A stretch of DNA of 8,961 nt. Source: an uncultured cyanobacterium (GTDB lineage Bacteria > Cyanobacteriota > Cyanobacteriia > CACIAM-69d). The notes under the pieces were generated by a model that ran no database searches, had not been told where the DNA came from, and saw only the letters and a program-made list of their open reading frames with translations. Position 1 is the first letter of the stretch, and each line of letters begins with the position of its first letter. The stretch is from contig CALCTI010000533.1 of NCBI GenBank assembly GCA_937894105.1, positions 1 to 8,961 on the forward strand. The letters run 5' to 3'. A program made the position numbers and the translations under genes. Positions 5,604-8,961 of this stretch are shown piece after piece.

Positions 5604-6278
5604 CTAAACCTCGCCCCAGCCGGCTGGGGACGGTAGAGCCACCTGTTCATCGGGACGCGATTGGGACACCTGTTGCATACTGGCGGAAAGCCACAGGAAC
5701 ATTTCCTGGAAGCTCAACCCTTTTAGCTTTAGGGGCGATCGCACAGCCACCGTCTGCAATCGTTCCATGTCGGCCCCTTCCACGCCTACGGAGAAAAAGG
5801 CAATGCTTTTTTTATCTTCTTCCGCGCGGATTCGAGCTGACGCTTTTTCCATGGTGCCCGGCTCGTCGGTGGGGGCACCGTCAGTAATCATAAAGACCCA
5901 CGGGCGATAATAGGCGACGCCGTTGGTGCGATATTGGGCTTTGCGATCACGCACCAGGTCCAGCCCCGTGTGGATCGCTGCCCCCATATAGGTCATCCCC
6001 CCCGTTTCCAAGGTGGGCGCCTCGAAGGCATCCGCCGTTACGAACTCTTGCACCACTTGAACTCGGTCATCAAACGTAACAATGGCAATTTCTACCCGCT
6101 TTCGCGCCAGATCATCACGGTTTAAATCTTCCTGAAATGCTTTTAAACCCTCGTTGAGGGCGGCGATCGGTGGACCACTCATAGACCCAGACACGTCTAG
6201 CAACAGCACACAGGGACAGCGAGGCTCGGGGTTTTCCGCAAAAATGACGGCTTCGTCGAGGTTAAAACTTGTGGACAC
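5604..6278 (-). CDS. TerY-like von Willebrand factor A (VWA) domain protein
   Basis: A 224-residue cytoplasmic protein made almost wholly of one VWA domain. The metal-ion-dependent adhesion site is intact: DVSGS (28-32), T96 in GGMTYMG, and D133 in ITDGAPTD. The sequence around MSGPPIAALNEGL and YYRPWVFMITDG is typical of TerY-type proteins from tellurite-resistance and stress-response loci. The C-terminal metal-binding (TerY-C) extension of longer relatives is missing. Such VWA proteins probably act as scaffolds that bind partners through the metal site. It leads a two-gene operon with the PP2C phosphatase just downstream. The start is a GTG at 6276-6278 with no clear Shine-Dalgarno; the first internal ATG (residue 33) would cut into the MIDAS, so GTG is preferred, though the frame stays open for some distance upstream. 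Tellurite resistance itself should not be assumed, as the tellurite genes proper (TerB/C/D) are absent here. Confidence 0.88.
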   Translation of the reverse strand: MSTSFNLDEAVIFAENPEPRCPCVLLLDVSGSMSGPPIAALNEGLKAFQEDLNRDDLARKRVEIAIVTFDDRVQVVQEFVTADAFEAPTLETGGMTYMGAAIHTGLDLVRDRKAQYRTNGVAYYRPWVFMITDGAPTDEPGTMEKASARIRAEEDKKSIAFFSVGVEGADMERLQTVAVRSPLKLKGLSFQEMFLWLSASMQQVSQSRPDEQVALPSPAGWGEV

Positions 6279-6972
6279 GGCGGCAGGGTATGGAATTAAC
6301 TCGGCTAGACTGAGTGGACTCTTAAACAGTTTTTTATTGCTAACGTGGTGGTAACTGCGCTAGCTAAGAAAAGAGCTGTTTAGTACGAAGCTATTGTGAC
6401 ACTGGTGCTATTGCTGCGGCATAGGTTTTTGGTAGCGTCGCTGGCACCGCTGTTTTAGCCTTTGCAGCGTAACATTATCGTTGCTTTTTTCCTTAGGCTA
6501 CTTTTTTCTTGAGCTATTGAGGCAGGAGTTTATTCGCCTTGTTCACGGCTTCGCGTGATACCTGCGCAAAACCTCAAAAGCCTGCGCAGAACTTCTAAAA
6601 GCCACACTGCAAAAAACTTTCTTCTTTTCCATTTTTTTACATTAGCAATGCAGAATTAGGTATTGCTGACGGCGTTCTACCCTTCGACCTATAACGCCCT
6701 CTGACAAGTTTTTTAGGATCGCCACGGGATTTTCTTACCCGGCATGATCACTGGGATCACAATCGCCAGAATCGGCCGGGATCAAACAAGTTCTTTTTAG
6801 GTGGATTTCCCCAGGCACACTTGCACGCTTCGTGTTGAGTTTGTCCCCTGTTATCTACCTTCTGTGGCGATCGCCCCCTTGTCTTCTCTACCGGAGCGAT
6901 TGGCGCTATTAACGCTTTTTAGGGATCACCTAAATCCTCGCTGGTGGACTATTGTTACATTCGCAATTTCAA
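6279..6972. other. Divergent intergenic region between the VWA operon and glgP
   Basis: Nearly 700 bases without a supportable gene; it must hold the promoters of both transcripts. I see no strong sigma-70-type pair. Visible structure includes a nested inverted repeat, GCAGG/CCTGC (6522-6526 and 6561-6565) around TCACG/CGTGA (6543-6547 and 6554-6558); AGCAAT/ATTGCT (6644-6649 and 6662-6667); and GGCGTT/AACGCC around 6671-6698. There is also a tandem duplication at 6561-6601 and one HIP1 site (6867-6874). A GTG-initiated frame at 6801-7034 overlaps the glgP start and looks spurious. Confidence 0.55.
6561..6601. repeat. Two-copy tandem repeat, about 20 bases
   Basis: CCTGCGCAAAACCTCAAAAG (6561-6580) is followed at once by a near copy (6581-6601) with two substitutions and one inserted base. 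A more diverged C-A-rich stretch continues after it. It lies roughly midway between the two divergent genes. Confidence 0.7.
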
Positions 6973-8961
6973 ATGAATACCCCAGGAAAATCCACAACGA
7001 ACGGTCACAATACTTCTGGCGATTATTCCAATAAGCCGGAATTAGAGGGGCAAGATTGTCCAGTAACGGTTCAGGTGGAAGACGATCGCACCGGTATGAC
7101 GGTGGAGACGTTACATCGGGCGTTTGCCGATAATCTCTATTACATTCAGGGCAAAAACGAGCTGACGGCAACGGCGTACGACTACTACATGGCCCTGTCT
7201 TATACAGTGCGCGATCGCCTGTTGCACCGATGGATTGCCAGTAACACCACCTATATGACCCAAGGTGCAAAGCAGGTTTGTTATCTATCAGCAGAGTTTT
7301 TGCTGGGGCGACAGTTGGGTAAGAACCTGTTGAATTTGGGGATTTATGACCAGGCGAAACAGGTGGTTACGGAATCGGGGCTAGATTTTGATGCCCTGCT
7401 GGAGGTGGAGCCGGAGCCGGGATTAGGCAATGGTGGTTTGGGACGGTTAGCGGCGTGCTTTTTGGACTCTTTGGCCACGCTGGAGATCCCGGCGATCGGC
7501 TACGGCATTCGCTATGAATTTGGAATTTTTGATCAGGATATTAAAGATGGCTGCCAGGTGGAGCGTCCCGATAAGTGGCTACGCTTTGGCAATCCCTGGG
7601 AAATTCGCCATCCGGAGCTAACGGTGGAGGTGTGCTACGGGGGCATCACCGAAGGCTATGAGGATGAAGATGGTGAGTATCGCAAGCGTTGGAAGCCGTC
7701 GCGTAAGGTGCTGGGAACGCCCTACGATGTGCCGATTCCCGGCTACAACAACAATACGGTGAGCACCTTGCGGCTGTGGCGGGCGAGTGCCAATGTGGAT
7801 TTTGATTTCCAGGTGTTTGACAGCGGTGATTATTCTGGTGCCGTGTCTGACAAGATCAGCTCGGAAAATATTTCCAAGGTTCTATATCCCAACGACAACA
7901 CGGAGCAGGGTAAGCAGTTGCGCCTGGAGCAGCAGTATTTCTTTGTGAGCTGCTCCCTGAAGGATATTATTCATCGTCATTTGAGCGATCGCCGCAACAC
8001 CTTAGAAACCTTGGCCGAGGCGGCGGCGATTCAGCTGAATGATACTCACCCGGCGATCGCGGTGGCTGAGCTGATGCGACTGCTAATTGATGAGCATCGT
8101 TTGGGCTGGAACCAGGCGTGGCGTATTACCCGCGACTGTTTGGCTTATACCAATCACACCCTACTGATGGAAGCGCTGGAGCGGTGGCCGGTGCCCCTGT
8201 TTGAGCGGTTGCTACCTCGCCATTTGGAGATTATTTACGAAATCAATAGCCGGTTTATTGATGAGGTACAGCGCTTCGATCCCGACGATGAGGATCGAGT
8301 GAGTCGTATGTCCCTGATTGAAGAGGGAACGCCCAAGTATGTGCGTATGGCCCACTTGGCCTGTGTAGGCTGCCATGCGGTGAACGGCGTGGCGGCACTC
8401 CATACAGAGCTGCTGAAAACCCAGGTGCTGCACGAATTTAACGAGATGTGGCCGGAGAAGTTTCAAAATAAAACCAACGGGATCACCCCTCGACGCTGGT
8501 TGCTGTTGAGCAATCCAGAGCTGGCTAAGCTGATAACTGAGAAAATTGACGACGGCTGGGCAACGGATCTGGAGCGCATGCGCCAGCTTGAGGGATATGT
8601 GGATGATCCTGAGTTTCGCGAGCACTGGCAGTCCATCAAGGATGCCAATAAGCGCCAGCTCGCGGAGCGCATCCTAAAAACCAATGATGAGGAGATTGAT
8701 CCCACGTCCCTTTATGACGTGCAGGTGAAGCGTATTCACGAATATAAGCGCCAGTTGCTGAATATTTTGCACGTGATTGGTTTGTACAACCGCATAAAAG
8801 CGAATCCCCAGGCGGATATTTTGCCCCGCACGTTTATTTTTGCGGGCAAGGCGGCACCGGGCTATTACATGGCTAAGCTGGTGATTCGGTTGATCAATGC
8901 CGTGGGTAAGGTGGTGAATCGCGATCGCCAGGTGGCGGGACGCATCAAGGTGGTGTTTGTG
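6973..8961 (+). CDS. glgP: Glycogen phosphorylase, 3' end beyond window (partial)
   Basis: Glycogen/alpha-glucan phosphorylase (GT35) releases glucose 1-phosphate from the ends of alpha-1,4-glucan, feeding stored glycogen into central metabolism at night or under stress. 663 codons are present; the family usually has about 840, so the C-terminal quarter, with the pyridoxal-phosphate lysine motif, lies outside. Family motifs seen in order: GLGNGGLGRLAACFLDS (150-166), YGIRYEFGIFDQ (177-188), NDTHPAIAVAE (356-366), NGVAALHTELLK (471-482), TNGITPRRW (501-509), VQVKRIHEYKRQ (583-594) and FAGKAAPGYYMAK (623-635). No frameshift or stop interrupts it. The ATG at 6973 is preferred: the frame is closed by TAA at 6931-6933, and about 35 variable residues precede the conserved domain. 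No Shine-Dalgarno is evident. Its GC content and four HIP1 sites are typical of core genes. It is divergent from the VWA operon. Confidence 0.97.
   Translation, partial: MNTPGKSTTNGHNTSGDYSNKPELEGQDCPVTVQVEDDRTGMTVETLHRAFADNLYYIQGKNELTATAYDYYMALSYTVRDRLLHRWIASNTTYMTQGAKQVCYLSAEFLLGRQLGKNLLNLGIYDQAKQVVTESGLDFDALLEVEPEPGLGNGGLGRLAACFLDSLATLEIPAIGYGIRYEFGIFDQDIKDGCQVERPDKWLRFGNPWEIRHPELTVEVCYGGITEGYEDEDGEYRKRWKPSRKVLGTPYDVPIPGYNNNTVSTLRLWRASANVDFDFQVFDSGDYSGAVSDKISSENISKVLYPNDNTEQGKQLRLEQQYFFVSCSLKDIIHRHLSDRRNTLETLAEAAAIQLNDTHPAIAVAELMRLLIDEHRLGWNQAWRITRDCLAYTNHTLLMEALERWPVPLFERLLPRHLEIIYEINSRFIDEVQRFDPDDEDRVSRMSLIEEGTPKYVRMAHLACVGCHAVNGVAALHTELLKTQVLHEFNEMWPEKFQNKTNGITPRRWLLLSNPELAKLITEKIDDGWATDLERMRQLEGYVDDPEFREHWQSIKDANKRQLAERILKTNDEEIDPTSLYDVQVKRIHEYKRQLLNILHVIGLYNRIKANPQADILPRTFIFAGKAAPGYYMAKLVIRLINAVGKVVNRDRQVAGRIKVVFV

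Noticed and set aside
5366..5650. 94-codon minus-strand frame overlapping the VWA and PP2C genes
   Set aside because: Out-of-frame shadow of two well-supported genes; its Arg/Gly-rich product reflects their GC-rich codons.
4680..6278. Tellurite-resistance operon
   Set aside because: Only the TerY-like VWA protein points that way; TerB, TerC, TerD and TerZ homologues are absent from the window.
6801..7034. 77-codon GTG frame on the plus strand
   Set aside because: Overlaps the first 62 bases of glgP in another frame, and its product has no recognisable domain.
8212..8705. Minus-strand open frames inside glgP
   Set aside because: Antisense to continuous, motif-rich glgP coding sequence.

Overview
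The window looks like cyanobacterial chromosome. The best evidence is the gene content: a high-light-inducible (Hli) one-helix protein, a cyanobacterial-type AbrB (cyAbrB) regulator and a cyanobacterial-style Rrf2 regulator. I also count 16 exact copies of the HIP1 octamer GCGATCGC in 8961 bases, where roughly 0.14 would be expected at random. Genus cannot be fixed from the sequence alone.

Layout. (1) Bases 125-2408, minus strand: an Rrf2-family regulator (1956-2408) lies upstream of selO (125-1600), a SelO/YdiU protein adenylyltransferase, with a 355-base gap between them. A four-unit array of 13-base repeats runs into the selO stop codon. (2) Bases 2409-2574: divergent intergenic region with a promoter and an operator-like inverted repeat for the cyAbrB gene (2575-2973, +). 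(3) Bases 2974-3790: more than 800 bases with no convincing gene but several inverted repeats. (4) Bases 3791-4488, plus strand: an unrecognised membrane protein with a glycine zipper, followed by a 56-residue HliD-like gene. (5) Bases 4489-6278: a terminator-like hairpin between convergent genes, then a minus-strand two-gene operon of a TerY-like VWA protein and a PP2C-type phosphatase, with another three-copy repeat array at the phosphatase stop codon. (6) Bases 6279-6972: a non-coding divergent region. (7) Bases 6973-8961, plus strand: the first 663 codons of glycogen phosphorylase (glgP), cut by the window edge.

How the genes work together. Most products belong to stress, redox and carbon physiology: SelO (protein AMPylation), two transcription regulators, an Hli protein (protection of chlorophyll proteins) and glycogen breakdown. 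Only VWA plus PP2C form a clear functional unit. They match two of the three parts of the 'TerY-P triad' (VWA, PP2C phosphatase, Ser/Thr kinase); no kinase is present on either side.

There is no CRISPR array, transposase, integrase, rRNA or tRNA that I can support. The most notable items are the kinase-less VWA/PP2C pair, the tandem repeats anchored on two stop codons, the structured gene-free stretch after cyAbrB, and an Rrf2 regulator lacking the usual iron-sulphur cysteine cluster.
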